Positions 34,501-43,874 of a stretch of DNA of 64,000 nt are shown one piece after another. A program made the translations under genes and the position numbers. The DNA comes from Bryobacterales bacterium (GTDB taxonomy: Bacteria > Acidobacteriota > Terriglobia > Bryobacterales > UBA6623): assembly GCA_022826925.1 (NCBI GenBank), contig JAJDTX010000083.1, positions 47,150 through 111,149 of the forward strand, written 5' to 3'. The notes under the pieces were generated by a model. That model was not told where the DNA came from and did no database searches. It saw only the letters and a program-made list of their open reading frames with translations. Numbering within the stretch: the stretch's first letter is position 1; every line of letters starts with the position of its first letter.

Positions 34501-37500
34501 GACGTACCAATTCCCACCGCTGCCGATCTCGCGGAAGAGGGTGGGGCGGAATTGGCAACTTTGCTGGACTTATGCAGGGCTGACGGCGGCGTGATGGTTT
34601 GCAGCAAGCCGATCGATGAGGTGAACTCCTCGAAGGAAGAAGCTGCGGATACGACCACGTATGGGAATTTCATGGTGTCCCCGGCGGACCTTTGCTCATC
34701 AGTGCGTCGGGCCGGACTAATCGATGCGGATCAATACGAACGAGCCAGTGTCTTCCTAGCCAGCCAAGGCCACACCGCCAATGAGGGCGGGCCTCATTTG
34801 AGTCTGAGCGGTCCGATCTTCGTAGACAGCCTAGCCCTGACGTACCTGCAGTCTGCCCAGATACTGACCACAATTGCGGAGAGCGGACTTGACCTTCGCA
34901 TACCCCGAAGGGTGCTAGATGAGACGAACGCTGTGATCGAGGACAGCGATGTCGGCGAGGACTTGGCAGAAGTTGTAGAGGGCATCAGGGACACGCTTCG
35001 CAAGGGGATGGAGTCTGGCAAGGTGACGCTGCTGCCGTGGCCACCAGAACGAAGCCAAGATCCCGATGCGCTAACCAACGTAGATTCACTGCTCGGGTTA
35101 CTGTACGGGACCACCGAATGCGATGCACTGTGCGTCGATGATCGATTCGTCAACGTTCGTGTTTGGAGCGAAGGTCCAACTGGGAAGCAAGTTCCCGTGG
35201 TGTGCGCATTGGATTTACTGCGCCATCTCCGCGCACTCCGGGTGATCAGTGACGAAGAGTACTGGGGTGCCAGACACAAACTCCGCCAAGCCGGTTTCGC
35301 ATTCGTACCGGTCGATGAAGACGAGGTTTTAAGGCACTTGTTGGCCTCCGAACTCGAAAGTGGGCAAGTGCTGGAGAGCGTTGAACTTAGAGTGATTCGT
35401 CAGACTGTGAGCCGCATCGACACGCTTAAGCTGCTGAGCAAGGACGAAGCACGCGCGTTGGGGGACGGGATGGTGTTGTCCTGCAAGGAGGTTATCCGGA
35501 GAATCTGGGCCGATCCAGCAATCGAAGTAGGGGACGCCGCGGCGAGGTGCAACTGGGTCTGGCAGCATCTTGGAATGGCGACGCTTCTGCTGGGGCAAGT
35601 CTCGGAAGCAGACCGTGGCATGCCGGACTATCGCGAGGATGTCGTACGACGGTTGAGCCTAATGATGCTGCCTCCCATTGTGGACTCGAGTGACCGGAGA
35701 TTGGCGTACCGCGAGTGGCTGGAACAGACTGTGCTGATGAGGTATTGGCCTGCTAACGATATCGTTGTTGACCAAGCGGCGACTATTCTTCGCTGGTCGA
35801 TCAAGCGGTTAGGCGACCGCGGTAGAGTCGAGGCGGCGCTGTTTCTCGAGTGTTTGCCCGACGGGTTGCGAGAGCGGACTGTAAAGACCGACACGGCTTT
35901 TGCCGAACAGTGTGGGTTAAGATCCACGGAACTCCTATTGGTTGGAGGGACCCTCAAGGTTGACCAAACTGACCTCCTTAGCGCAGCTAGGGCCGTGTAC
36001 GCGGGTGCCCAAACTGCTCCGCTAACGGATGTTACTGGCACAAGTGCCGTTCTGGCTGGTGCGAGCGAGGATGAACCGCTAGTCGTAAGCTGGACTGACT
36101 CCCAAGGGGAGACGCGTCGGGTTCCGATTCCGGATCTGACGCTTGTTAGCGGTAACGCGGAGGCGCGGATACGTGTGCTGAATGAGATCGTCGGGCAACT
36201 CGGACCCACGGCTCGAGAGGTCCGTGCGTTGCTCGAGTACGCACCTTGCAGGCAATTGACTGGAGCAGAAGTTGCTTTGGTGTTTGGTGAGGAGACGACG
36301 GGAGTAGCGGCTCTTCAGTCCCGACTTTGGGGCAACATCGCCCGAGGCGAAGCGAGCGTGGGTGACTTCGTTCCACTATCCAGGGTCTACTGGGAGAGGT
36401 TCTGCGGTCCAGTTCCAGATGGACCTGATGCAGAATCGTACTTTCGCGAGCAGCTAGTCCTATATCGCAAGGGGTTGATTCGGGCGGACCTGCGAGCAGG
36501 CCTAGATGTCTGCTGTCTCGGAGCATTGCGCGACGACCTGAGCCCTGGTGCTTGGCTGGACGGGATCGACGACGACGCCGTTTGGAATGCGATCGACTCT
36601 ACTCCTGTGCAAGGTAACCCCATCGCGTTGCTTGCCGTGTTAGATGTGGCGTTGTTCCGGCTCGGGGATGACCGATTCCGGCGACTCGCCGGCGACACGA
36701 TAGAGAAATTGTTGGACGAGCAACTCGGTCTGCCGGTGACCTGCGATGTTTATCGGTTTCTTGAGGTTCTAACAGACTTCGAAATGGATCACTTAAGCCT
36801 CGTTGAGGGAGCCGGCCGGTGTCCGGGTTTCTGGCGACGGATGTGCGCATGGATGCAGGCAGGTTTGATCGTTCGAACGGCGGTCACCTGCCGTGCAGTG
36901 CCCGAGATCGGGCAGTTTGAGGAATGGTGTAAGCAGAACACTGCACCCGTGGGAATGCTGAGGCGGTTGTTAGATTGTGAAGCGGAGCCGCTGGTGCTAG
37001 GTCATTTCCGTGTGACCGGCAGCCTGAGGCGTGAAGTGCTTGCTCGCCTCGGACAGATCAAGCAGCGACACGAGAAAGCAGGTCGAAGCTTGCCGATGGC
37101 AGAGAAGATCGAATCTGCACAGTCGAGCATCGGCCTAGATGGGTCAGGACTGCCACCGACCGTGCCGGGCCCGGCGGAACTGCACATTCTCCCGTGCGAG
37201 CAGATTCCTAACGGTTTTTCCGATGTAGTTGCTGATGCATGGACTGTTGAAGACCAGGCGATGGCTCTCGCTCTAGCAGCGCATCTGTCGCAGTTCTTTA
37301 TTCTGCGCGATAGTGAACTGTCGCGGGTGCGGATGGCATTGCGATCGTTTGCGGCAGACACAGGGACCAACGACTTCAGTAGCGTAATCAAGCAATTGCA
37401 TGCTGCGAGCATCATCGCGGCGGCTGCGAAAGACACCGCGCTGGCCGACTCCATCGGTACTGCCGTTTGCAGCTTGACTGGTAGGATGTCGGAGCCAGGC

Positions 37501-37767
37501 GATGTAAGTCTGATTATTCGTGTTCTGTTACAGGCGGCTGCGGCTCATGCAGAGAAGGGGGAATGGTGCAATTGGCTTGCTTCCCGCTTAGTCCAAGTTG
37601 CGAAGCGCTTACCTGCAGAAGCGAGCGAGTCGGCACGGGTGCTGTGGCACTGGCTGGATTCGATGGAAGCGGTGCTACCGATCCAACACTGGATACACTT
37701 ACCGGCGAAACAGATAGTGGGGGTAGCGCTGGAAACGGCAGAGCACGGAAGAAATCGCGTCTGCTGA
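31567..37767 (+). CDS. 2066-aa helical-repeat protein with tandem PIN-like domains
   Basis: Very large, probably cytosolic protein with no known name. Residues 1-210 are helical, 220-860 look like tetratricopeptide-type repeats (LASTSEGTEEARLI, ALAWSLFRVGRIAE, VIELARLAANQAPANPHVL). A first PIN-like block begins at D912 (GMDLTSIMVLSRIGLLETAV) with E947/D948. A second runs about 1080-1240, with D1087 (IFVDSLALTYLQ), D1118/E1119 (RVLDETNA), D1186 and D1191/D1192 (ALCVDDRF), a convincing acidic set for a PIN ribonuclease. The remaining 800 residues are helical. No Walker A was found, so it is not an ordinary STAND NTPase. It lies downstream of a sulfatase remnant and is less G+C-rich than pyrG, indicating acquisition. 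A defence or stress role is plausible, not shown. Confidence 0.78.
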   Translation: MEGSVIAAAKALLPITKAVVGRFARLQAERSAAHEPLQIQTDLLNQQLRKTLDRLRGGSVDASWWHRLLSGIEQAYVEPEFFKVSSVQSWLGEADVEEGLFLLTRANLMEPPADNPEIRGRLSESYSRHTQEPISCADDAINIVVAVLTVGYIASIPESQRPVVGIIQAVQGGMEGLNKKLDRVLEPDPAVRSILTTVADGELSEILTLRTFDFDDAIDRVKRLWHRVDGGDLAAVHKSVMSRVRYWAARLLASTSEGTEEARLIRRGLSCQDTGENLHVVDALIMAADGNADGAFRVLRDVADADGRSVLLGLLARLRGEQAALEWCADLRPSESPDYFTAIGWWKWAVCLGRAGRWTEAADGLRAVACSADWGPELAMSEGVINAALLIPEEYRTSVFDGVPAYEGMAPNLDSKANARHARARECLGRVVQNLSSKASPRLSELLADWRTWVELMDPVAERAGLARSETRKRLERGDVGARLVLLAWAFEIEFDPAELRGRLNSHKRLGGLRDEELFVEFLLNEGSMSTREFASYIEGRIARLDQVMSTPWATVMLFGALLDDGQVERARAILERRRGDVDERVTARMETALAAQEGLDPRERLERLYEESDDLADLKNLIVHLEIVEDRETVLPLLRRLFDREPKLEHAHRLVHSLSHPLPDDDAIVTFLEAYPMVTEKSDEMKSALAWSLFRVGRIAESRTVNDTLLAGRHNRDDLALDVNIAIATGDWERLPAVVDKEWPHRNDHEAELLLMLARVASHIGGSTERVIELARLAANQAPANPHVLTAAYQIHFELGRDADADPGWVSQALANATAEKGPIWETDFQEMVNVWLPRMRERRESIDRMLMGGKVPLALAGRVLNTPLARILLANHTTNTRDGRRRPLIPIVSAARNGIALEEGWTVGMDLTSIMVLSRIGLLETAVDTLDQIKLSADAMFSLFEDRAAVRFHQPTRVNSARDIRKLIDQGRITLVDVPIPTAADLAEEGGAELATLLDLCRADGGVMVCSKPIDEVNSSKEEAADTTTYGNFMVSPADLCSSVRRAGLIDADQYERASVFLASQGHTANEGGPHLSLSGPIFVDSLALTYLQSAQILTTIAESGLDLRIPRRVLDETNAVIEDSDVGEDLAEVVEGIRDTLRKGMESGKVTLLPWPPERSQDPDALTNVDSLLGLLYGTTECDALCVDDRFVNVRVWSEGPTGKQVPVVCALDLLRHLRALRVISDEEYWGARHKLRQAGFAFVPVDEDEVLRHLLASELESGQVLESVELRVIRQTVSRIDTLKLLSKDEARALGDGMVLSCKEVIRRIWADPAIEVGDAAARCNWVWQHLGMATLLLGQVSEADRGMPDYREDVVRRLSLMMLPPIVDSSDRRLAYREWLEQTVLMRYWPANDIVVDQAATILRWSIKRLGDRGRVEAALFLECLPDGLRERTVKTDTAFAEQCGLRSTELLLVGGTLKVDQTDLLSAARAVYAGAQTAPLTDVTGTSAVLAGASEDEPLVVSWTDSQGETRRVPIPDLTLVSGNAEARIRVLNEIVGQLGPTAREVRALLEYAPCRQLTGAEVALVFGEETTGVAALQSRLWGNIARGEASVGDFVPLSRVYWERFCGPVPDGPDAESYFREQLVLYRKGLIRADLRAGLDVCCLGALRDDLSPGAWLDGIDDDAVWNAIDSTPVQGNPIALLAVLDVALFRLGDDRFRRLAGDTIEKLLDEQLGLPVTCDVYRFLEVLTDFEMDHLSLVEGAGRCPGFWRRMCAWMQAGLIVRTAVTCRAVPEIGQFEEWCKQNTAPVGMLRRLLDCEAEPLVLGHFRVTGSLRREVLARLGQIKQRHEKAGRSLPMAEKIESAQSSIGLDGSGLPPTVPGPAELHILPCEQIPNGFSDVVADAWTVEDQAMALALAAHLSQFFILRDSELSRVRMALRSFAADTGTNDFSSVIKQLHAASIIAAAAKDTALADSIGTAVCSLTGRMSEPGDVSLIIRVLLQAAAAHAEKGEWCNWLASRLVQVAKRLPAEASESARVLWHWLDSMEAVLPIQHWIHLPAKQIVGVALETAEHGRNRVC

Positions 37768-37947
37768 AGAGCAGCTGTCACCATTGGTGGAGCAGCACGC
37801 TGGTAGGCACAAAGAGCGTTTGGCACTGTGCCTAGATCCCGGAGATGGTGGGCGAGCGTTTGTACGTCACGGTGGTGCGACCGAAACTTGCGGTGCGATG
37901 CGCCATATAGTGCATTCAGTACTGGCCTGGAACACCGGCTTAACCGT

Positions 37948-39336
37948 TCAGTCGCCCCTCAGTCCCGGTGTGGTCTCCGCAGCGTCTCCGTTAGCAGTCT
38001 CAACCCGAACCCCGAGTCTTCCCTTGTGCAGCCTGACCGATAGCGGATCGCCGACCTCGACCTGGCCTGTGCCGCGGACCGCCACGCCATCGGCATCCTG
38101 CACGATGGCATAGCCGCGTTCAAGAATCGCGACCGGACTCAAGCCCTGCAAGCGAACTTGCAGCGACTCAAGGCTGTGCGAACGGCGCTCCAGCACTCTT
38201 CGCATCGCGGGAAACAGTCTCTGCGTCAGCTCGCCCAGCTTCTGGGACTGACGGGCTAGGCTGACCCTCAAGTCCATGCCAGCCAGCCTTCGCTCCGCCT
38301 TCTCCATGCGCGACCGCGCTACGCTCAAGCGCGTCCGTTCGGCCTCGTGCAGACGCTGTAGCGCCTCGTCGAGCCTCTGTCCGGCCTGGCCCACGCGATG
38401 CTCGACGTTGCGCGCGGCCCGATGCAAGCCGCTCTCCAGCACCAGCGCCTTCAACCTGGCCAGCTCCGCCTGCATCGCTCGGGCCAGGCGTCCCTCGGAG
38501 TCAACCAACTTCTGCAAGATCGCTTTAGCTTCCGGCACCACCAGTTCCGCCGCGGCGGAAGGAGTGGGCGCCCGTACGTCGGCTACGAAATCGGCGATCG
38601 TGTAATCGGTCTGGTGCCCGACGGCCGACACGACCGGCACGGCGGAAGCTGCGATCGCCCGGGCTACAACCTCCTCGTTGAAGGCCCACAGATCCTCCAG
38701 CGAACCGCCCCCGCGGCCCACGATGACCACGTCGGCCCAAGGCTGCTCGCTAAAGTAGCGCAGCCCTTGAGCGATCTGTTGCGCCGCTCCGTGCCCCTGC
38801 ACCGCTACCGGGAAAAGCCTGATGTGCAATCCGCGATGGCGCCGCTCCAAGACCTTCAGCATGTCCGCGATGACCGCCCCGGATTGCGACGTGACGATGC
38901 CGATCCTTCGCGGCAGCGGAGGCAACGGCCGCTTGCGCTCCTCGTCAAACAGCCCCTCCGCGGACAGGCGCGCCTTCAAGCGTTCGAACTGCTCCTGCAG
39001 GGCCCCCGTGCCAAGCGGTTCCAAGGCGTTGACGTAGAGTTGGTAAGCCCCCTTCTTCTCGTAAACGCTGATGCGCCCGCGAGCTACCACGGCCAGCCCG
39101 TCCTGCGGCTTGGCCCTCAGGTAAGCGGCGTCTTGGCGAAAGCAGACGCAGGAGATCTCGGCCCTCTCATCCTTGAGCGTGAAATACCAGTGGCCGCTAC
39201 GAGCGTTCAGGGCGTTGGACACTTCGCCCTGGACCCTGACGTCCGGGAAATTGCCGGCCAGCAGGCTCTTGAGGGATTCGGTCAGCGACGTGACGGAATA
39301 CACCCGTGGGCGGCTGCTTGGAAACGGCTCATTCAC
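37948..39336 (-). CDS. xseA: Exodeoxyribonuclease VII large subunit
   Basis: Catalytic subunit of exonuclease VII, 462 aa, which degrades single-stranded DNA with XseB. An N-terminal OB domain (SLTESLKSLLAGNFPDVRVQ, then GHWYFTLKDERAEISCVCFR) is followed by the nuclease core: RIGIVTSQSGAVIADMLKVL, VVIVGRGGGSLEDLWAFN, SAVGHQTDYTIADFVADVRA and PTPSAAAEL. A coiled coil follows, then LQGLSPVAILERGYAIVQDA and a final beta part. Start is GTG 39336 in a GTGA overlap with the preceding gene's stop. No xseB is adjacent. Length is normal. Confidence 0.96.
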   Translation of the reverse strand: MNEPFPSSRPRVYSVTSLTESLKSLLAGNFPDVRVQGEVSNALNARSGHWYFTLKDERAEISCVCFRQDAAYLRAKPQDGLAVVARGRISVYEKKGAYQLYVNALEPLGTGALQEQFERLKARLSAEGLFDEERKRPLPPLPRRIGIVTSQSGAVIADMLKVLERRHRGLHIRLFPVAVQGHGAAQQIAQGLRYFSEQPWADVVIVGRGGGSLEDLWAFNEEVVARAIAASAVPVVSAVGHQTDYTIADFVADVRAPTPSAAAELVVPEAKAILQKLVDSEGRLARAMQAELARLKALVLESGLHRAARNVEHRVGQAGQRLDEALQRLHEAERTRLSVARSRMEKAERRLAGMDLRVSLARQSQKLGELTQRLFPAMRRVLERRSHSLESLQVRLQGLSPVAILERGYAIVQDADGVAVRGTGQVEVGDPLSVRLHKGRLGVRVETANGDAAETTPGLRGD

Positions 39337-40883
39337 TGGGCTGACTCTCGGCTGCTGGGAATCAAGCGGTTAAGGACAACAACGAGGAAGATCCCGAGGA
39401 CGATGCCAACGATCGCGACCATGTGCAAATACGCCTGAAACACTGGTCCGAGCGCTACCATCCAGCGGTCCATCGTCAGACCGTGCTCGAAGTGCGTCCA
39501 CGCCACCAACATAGCTGCCAGCGAACCGATCAGCGTTGCCAGTCGGATCGCCGCCTCGGAGCGGCGCCCGACAAGCCGAAATAGAACCACGGCCGAGATT
39601 CCGAAAGCCGTTGCCGCTGCCCCCGCATCCTTGGCCAAGAAAGTGTACAGATACTCCTGGCGCACGATCGAGCTGATCGAATACCCGACACCGAGGGCAT
39701 AGAACAGTGCGAAATACGCAAGAACGAAGCAGGCGGAGGAGACGAAGAGGGCCCTTGCGTGCTGGCGGTGTCCATAGACAGAGCCGAAGGCTCCCGCCAC
39801 CAGGCAACAGCCAATCAAGATCGCCAATGGCAGACGCTCTGACCGCTGCTCGCTCAGGGACGCCGCGCGATCCGGCATGTGCGCCTGCAAAGCCGTTCGC
39901 TGCTCGTGTTCAAGCCGCTTCAGATCTGCTGCGTGCTCGGCCGGCACGTCCAGCGCTTCCCATAACACCTTCCCCTGGCTGTTTGCTGGAATCGGCAGCC
40001 CCAGCAGCGTGCTGATCGTGGGTGCGATGTCCACGATCTCCGCCTCGATCTGATTTGCATGCCGCACTCCCGGCCCGGCCAAGGCAAACGGGGCGTACAG
40101 TACCTCGGGTTCCAGCCCGCCGTGCCCGCCGTGCCCGCGGCGGTGGATGTGTCCGTGGTCGGAGAGCCCCACTAGGGTCACGTGCGGACCCACTTGATCT
40201 GCGATCCGACCCAAGCAGCCGTCCACCGAGGCAATCACCTCGCGATAGGCGTCAGATGCTCCGCCGTGGGTGTGTCCGGCCTCGTCGCCAGCCTGCAAGT
40301 CAACAACGCGGATCGCTGCATCCGAGTCCGCAAGATACTTCACGGCCTCGTCGCAATACCGTGATTGCCAGCGCACCAACTCCGAGACCGCATACGAGGA
40401 GTATCGCGCGGCGGGACTGACACGCTCCACAGACTCGCCGAAAGCGCGGGGCCAGAATCGTGACCCGAACACCGACGATCGCAGGCCTCTCGGAGCGGCG
40501 AGTCCGAACACCGACTGTACCGGCACCGGCTCGAACGTCGAATTGTTCGTTACGCCGCTGACCTCCGGCCAAGCGCCGGTTACGAACGCGGCGCGCGCGG
40601 GGTTCGACAAGGACGGCACAGTGACTCGCATGGCGCCAGAAGCGCCCGCCTGTGCCAACTGCCCGAAGGCGGGCAGACCCGCGACGGCGTCAGTGCGCAA
40701 GCCATCGAGCACAACAATGACGACATCGCTGGCAATCGCAGGCCCGGCTTCGAAGTCCCTGTCGAGTGCATAGCTACTGCGGTACTGCGTCACGCTCGTC
40801 CACGAGCTGTCAGCCATGTAGAGGCTGCCGGCGGCCAGGCACAGCAGATAGGCCGGCCATCCCAGATTCCGCAGCGCGTGCAT
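39333..40883 (-). CDS. Membrane-anchored AlkP-superfamily phosphodiesterase
   Basis: Alkaline phosphatase-like (type I phosphodiesterase/nucleotide pyrophosphatase) protein, 516 aa. After an N-terminal hydrophobic anchor, VVIVVLDGLRTDAV supplies the first metal Asp and VPSLSNPARAAFVTGAW holds the nucleophile region (Ser/Thr). Later metal ligands are in DEAGHTHGG and VGLSDHGHIHRRGHGG. The C-terminal third carries four or so helices (ILIGCCLVAGAFGSVY, SACFVLAYFALFYALG and more), giving a membrane domain. The substrate may be a phosphodiester or phosphoglycan outside the cell. It is translationally coupled to xseA by a 4-base overlap, though the functional link is unclear. Confidence 0.87.
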   Translation of the reverse strand: MHALRNLGWPAYLLCLAAGSLYMADSSWTSVTQYRSSYALDRDFEAGPAIASDVVIVVLDGLRTDAVAGLPAFGQLAQAGASGAMRVTVPSLSNPARAAFVTGAWPEVSGVTNNSTFEPVPVQSVFGLAAPRGLRSSVFGSRFWPRAFGESVERVSPAARYSSYAVSELVRWQSRYCDEAVKYLADSDAAIRVVDLQAGDEAGHTHGGASDAYREVIASVDGCLGRIADQVGPHVTLVGLSDHGHIHRRGHGGHGGLEPEVLYAPFALAGPGVRHANQIEAEIVDIAPTISTLLGLPIPANSQGKVLWEALDVPAEHAADLKRLEHEQRTALQAHMPDRAASLSEQRSERLPLAILIGCCLVAGAFGSVYGHRQHARALFVSSACFVLAYFALFYALGVGYSISSIVRQEYLYTFLAKDAGAAATAFGISAVVLFRLVGRRSEAAIRLATLIGSLAAMLVAWTHFEHGLTMDRWMVALGPVFQAYLHMVAIVGIVLGIFLVVVLNRLIPSSRESAQ

Positions 40884-41012
40884 AGGAGACCATTATGCCG
40901 ACTCTGGGCGACCCTCAGGAGCGGCCGCTCGCGGGAGTTCGGAACGGATTCGAACTGCGCCCGCGGGCCGACCGTTGCCCTTCGGCGGCGCAGCTTGGAA
41001 TAATGGTCAGAG

Positions 41013-41261
41013 ATGGCTGCCGTAAGGGACTTCCAGGAATTGATTGGCCAACCCGTCGACCGGCTTGACCTTGCAACGCGCGATGCGGTGGTGGGCAAGG
41101 TGGTGGCGCTGCAAATCTACACGCCGAGCAACTTGGCTCTGCAGCGCATCGCGGCGATCGGGGATTCTGTGCAAGAGTGCGCCCAGCAGCTCGAGGCCGC
41201 AGGTAACGATCCCCTCGACTACGAGTTCTCTCGCCTCAACCCGCCATTCCTCGCCCGCTAG
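41013..41261 (+). CDS. Small conserved-looking hypothetical protein
   Basis: Protein of 82 aa with no known function. The sequence FQELIGQPVDRLDLATRDAV, then GKVVALQIYTPSNLALQRI and AIGDSVQECAQQL has normal amino-acid balance and predicted helix-strand alternation, unlike shadow frames. Starting ATG 41013 has a weak purine stretch upstream. It precedes the small membrane frame at 41279 and the Gfo/Idh gene at 41440 on the same strand, so it may lead a short operon. Divergent from the AlkP gene. Confidence 0.6.
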   Translation: MAAVRDFQELIGQPVDRLDLATRDAVVGKVVALQIYTPSNLALQRIAAIGDSVQECAQQLEAAGNDPLDYEFSRLNPPFLAR

Positions 41262-41278
41262 GCAGTGGACCTGCTCAG

Positions 41279-41419
41279 ATGCTATTCGGCTTGTCGTTGT
41301 TGGCCGGGGCCGCACTGCTGGCGGTCATGCTCTACAAGGGCGGCTTCCAAGCCTCGTGCCACCGGTGCGCAGACGAGACAGCCGCACGCCGGGAGCCGCG
41401 GCCCGCTACGGATCGGTAG
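41279..41419 (+). CDS. Possible 46-aa single-pass membrane protein
   Basis: Starts ATG 41279. Residues 1-19 are hydrophobic (FGLSLLAGAALLAVMLY), then a basic, cysteine-containing tail (CHRC). It fills the gap between the 82-aa gene and the Gfo/Idh gene on the same strand, with no clear ribosome binding site. A real small membrane protein is possible; chance cannot be excluded. Confidence 0.35.
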   Translation: MLFGLSLLAGAALLAVMLYKGGFQASCHRCADETAARREPRPATDR

Positions 41420-41439
41420 TTCCGTATACTGAGGCGGCT

Positions 41440-42603
41440 ATGCCTGACAGACGAGCGTTCCTCATCGCATCGGCAGCCCCGATGCTGCTGCCCTCGACCG
41501 CGAAAGGCGCCAACGAACGCGTCTCGGTCGCGCTGATCGGCGCGGGCGGCCGCGGACGCCGCGTGCTTGCGGCGTTTCGCGAGCTCGGCTCGCCGGCACC
41601 CGCCGTTTGCGATGTCTACCAACCCAACCTGGCAAAGGGCATCGAGGCAGCCGACGAGGGCGCCCAGGGATACGGCGACTACAGGGAGATCCTGGAGCGC
41701 AGCGACATCGACGCCGTCCTGATCGCGACACCCGATCACTGGCATGTGCCGATGATGCTCGACGCCGTCTCGGCCGGCAAGGATGTCTACTGCGAGAAGC
41801 CGATGTCGCATTCGATCTCCGAAGGCGTGCGGGCAATCCGCGGAGTGCGCGCAACAGACCGCATCGTCCAGATCGGCATGCAGCGGCGCAGCACGCCTTG
41901 GATCGTGGAGATGCAGCAGGAGGTTGCCGAGGGCGCGATCGGTGCCATCACCATGGCTCGGGCGGAATGGAACTGGGCGATCTCGCAGCCACTCGACAAC
42001 TCCGGCCTGGAGGGCGACCTGGACACGGGGAGTTTCCTAGGCGGCGCTACCAAGTCCCTCGAGCCGATGATGTTCCGGAAGTGGCGCTACTTCTGGGCCT
42101 TCTCGGGCGGCAACATGACCGATCAAGGCACGCACCTGATGGACGTGATCCAGTGGTTCTCCGGAGTAGGGCCGCCCCGCTCCGCTGTCTGCCACGGCAC
42201 GGTCATCGGCATGGCGGGCTCGGAGACGCCCGACTGCTTCTCGGCGTCGTTTGACTACGGCAGCTTCCTGGCGAGTTGGAACCTGAACTACAACAACGAC
42301 TACCAGAACGGCTGGACCATCGAGCTGCTGGGGGACAAGGGCACGCTGGTCATGAACGGCTCCGGCTATAAGCTCTACGGAGCGCCGTGGCGGCGCAACC
42401 CCGAACCGATCAAGGCCCACGAAGACCGCCTGCCAACCATCCCCCACGTGCGGAACTTCTTGGAGTGCGTCAAGAGCAGGGAGCAGCCCAACGCGCCCGT
42501 TGAGGTCGGCCACAGCGCTGTGTGCGGGCCGCACCTGGCAAACATCGCCTTCCACCGACGCTCGATGGCCTTCCTCAACCCCGAAGCCACCGAGGTCTTC
42601 TGA
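41440..42603 (+). CDS. Gfo/Idh/MocA-family oxidoreductase, exported
   Basis: NAD(P)-dependent oxidoreductase of 387 aa. ATG 41440 opens [20 protein letters not shown], a Tat-like signal with RR. The Rossmann motif is [11 protein letters not shown], the cofactor/catalytic segment is [17 protein letters not shown] (EKP), and [11 protein letters not shown] is typical of the subfamily. The C-terminal substrate domain has [20 protein letters not shown]. Same overall design as the gene at 28812, consistent with a family expansion for exported sugar-alcohol or glycoside oxidation. Longer upstream extensions of the frame are not family-like. Confidence 0.9.
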   Translation: MPDRRAFLIASAAPMLLPSTAKGANERVSVALIGAGGRGRRVLAAFRELGSPAPAVCDVYQPNLAKGIEAADEGAQGYGDYREILERSDIDAVLIATPDHWHVPMMLDAVSAGKDVYCEKPMSHSISEGVRAIRGVRATDRIVQIGMQRRSTPWIVEMQQEVAEGAIGAITMARAEWNWAISQPLDNSGLEGDLDTGSFLGGATKSLEPMMFRKWRYFWAFSGGNMTDQGTHLMDVIQWFSGVGPPRSAVCHGTVIGMAGSETPDCFSASFDYGSFLASWNLNYNNDYQNGWTIELLGDKGTLVMNGSGYKLYGAPWRRNPEPIKAHEDRLPTIPHVRNFLECVKSREQPNAPVEVGHSAVCGPHLANIAFHRRSMAFLNPEATEVF

Positions 42604-42646
42604 GGCCCGAGGCAAGCGGGCGCCGCGAGTCGGTACGATCAGAGAG

Positions 42647-43621
42647 ATGGGCGCCTATCTGGCAAGCCTGGTCGACCGCGCGCGGGCCAAGCAGTGCCGC
42701 ATCGTCTTCCCCGAGGGCGACGACCCTCGCGTGCGCGAGGCCTGCGCGCGCCTGGCCCGCGACAAGGTCGTGCGGCCGGTCTTGGTCAGCACCAACACCG
42801 AGTGCGCGCCCGGCGTGACCTGCTCCCATCCGGAGACTTCCGGCCGCAGCGAGCGCTACGCGCAAATCTACTACGAGCGCCGGCGCCACCGGGGGCTGAC
42901 CGAGGCCGAGGCACAGCAGATCGCCACGACCTCCCTGTACTACGCGGCGCTGGCGCTCGAGAACGGCGACGCCGACGGCTTGGTCGGCGGAGCCAAGAAC
43001 ACCACCGGGCAGACGGTGCGCGCCCTCATCGAATGCATCGGCGTCCGACCGGAATACAAGCTGGTGTCCAGCTTCATGGTGCAGCTGCATCCGGACAAGC
43101 AATTTGGCTCCGACGGCGTGATGGTGTTCGCCGACCCGGCGGTGGTACCCGCCCCGAATGCAAGCCAGCTCGCCGACATCGCCATCGCCACGGCCTTGAA
43201 CAGTCGCAACCTGCTCGCCGCCGAGCCGTATGTCGCGCTGCTTTCGTTCTCGACCAAAGGCAGCGCCAGGCATCCTCTGGCCGACCAAGTCATCGAGGCG
43301 CTCAGGATCGTCCGCGAGCGCCGTCCGGATCTGAAGATCGACGGCGAGCTACAGGCCGATGCCGCCCTGCTGGAAACCGTCGGCGCTTCCAAGGCCCCCG
43401 GATCCCCGGTGGCCGGTCGCGCCAACGTGCTGGTCTTCCCCGATCTCAATGCCGCCAACATCGGCTACAAGCTGGCCGAGCGCCTGGGCGGCGCTCAGTC
43501 ACTGGGTCCCTTCCTGCAAGGTCTGAACAAGCCGGCGAACGATCTCTCGCGCGGGTGCTCGGTGGACGACATCTACTACGTGGCCGCCGTTACCGCCCTG
43601 CAGGCGGTCGGCGAGGCGTAG
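42647..43621 (+). CDS. pta: Phosphate acetyltransferase (Pta catalytic domain)
   Basis: Converts acetyl-CoA and phosphate to acetyl phosphate and CoA, or the reverse. About 324 aa, single-domain form. Features are [20 protein letters not shown], a [21 protein letters not shown] active-region helix, [21 protein letters not shown] and [15 protein letters not shown], followed by [20 protein letters not shown], all in family order. ATG 42647 has a GAGAG purine stretch upstream and lies 43 bases after the Gfo/Idh stop. No ackA is seen in this window. The convergent gene at 43590-43874 overlaps its 3' end by 32 bases. Confidence 0.93.
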   Translation: MGAYLASLVDRARAKQCRIVFPEGDDPRVREACARLARDKVVRPVLVSTNTECAPGVTCSHPETSGRSERYAQIYYERRRHRGLTEAEAQQIATTSLYYAALALENGDADGLVGGAKNTTGQTVRALIECIGVRPEYKLVSSFMVQLHPDKQFGSDGVMVFADPAVVPAPNASQLADIAIATALNSRNLLAAEPYVALLSFSTKGSARHPLADQVIEALRIVRERRPDLKIDGELQADAALLETVGASKAPGSPVAGRANVLVFPDLNAANIGYKLAERLGGAQSLGPFLQGLNKPANDLSRGCSVDDIYYVAAVTALQAVGEA

Positions 43622-43874
43622 CACTGCCCCATCCCGACCGCATCTCGCCGACCCAGCGCAGGTAACGCCGGACGCTTCCGCGCTCGCGCCAAACAAACTC
43701 CCGGAAGGCCTTGGCATCGACCGCCTCGGCGTCAATCCCGGAGTAGGTCTCGATGCGCCAGCGCAGGTAGGGGCTGCGCCACGGTCGCAACCGATGGCCT
43801 CGACTGGCATGCCACAAGAAGCGCAACGTTTCCAGCCACGCCCTCGCCGCGCCAGCTTCCGGCCTAGTCGGCAT
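43590..43874 (-). CDS. Small hypothetical protein downstream of the VWFA pair
   Basis: Protein of about 94 aa; I do not recognise it. The Arg/Trp-rich body ([20 protein letters not shown], then [20 protein letters not shown]) looks like a small basic DNA- or membrane-associated helical protein. ATG 43874 overlaps the end of the first VWFA gene by 11 bases, so it is translationally coupled to that pair. Its C-terminal codons overlap pta in the opposite direction, an arrangement tolerated for small genes. Moderate confidence only. Confidence 0.55.
   Translation of the reverse strand: MPTRPEAGAARAWLETLRFLWHASRGHRLRPWRSPYLRWRIETYSGIDAEAVDAKAFREFVWRERGSVRRYLRWVGEMRSGWGSATPRRPPAGR

Noticed and set aside
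31567..37767. STAND-type NTPase call for the giant protein
   Set aside because: No Walker A or GKT-type loop found anywhere in the sequence; helical repeats and PIN-like blocks explain it better.
38398..39438. Plus-strand frame of 346 codons
   Set aside because: Antisense to xseA, whose motifs are complete.
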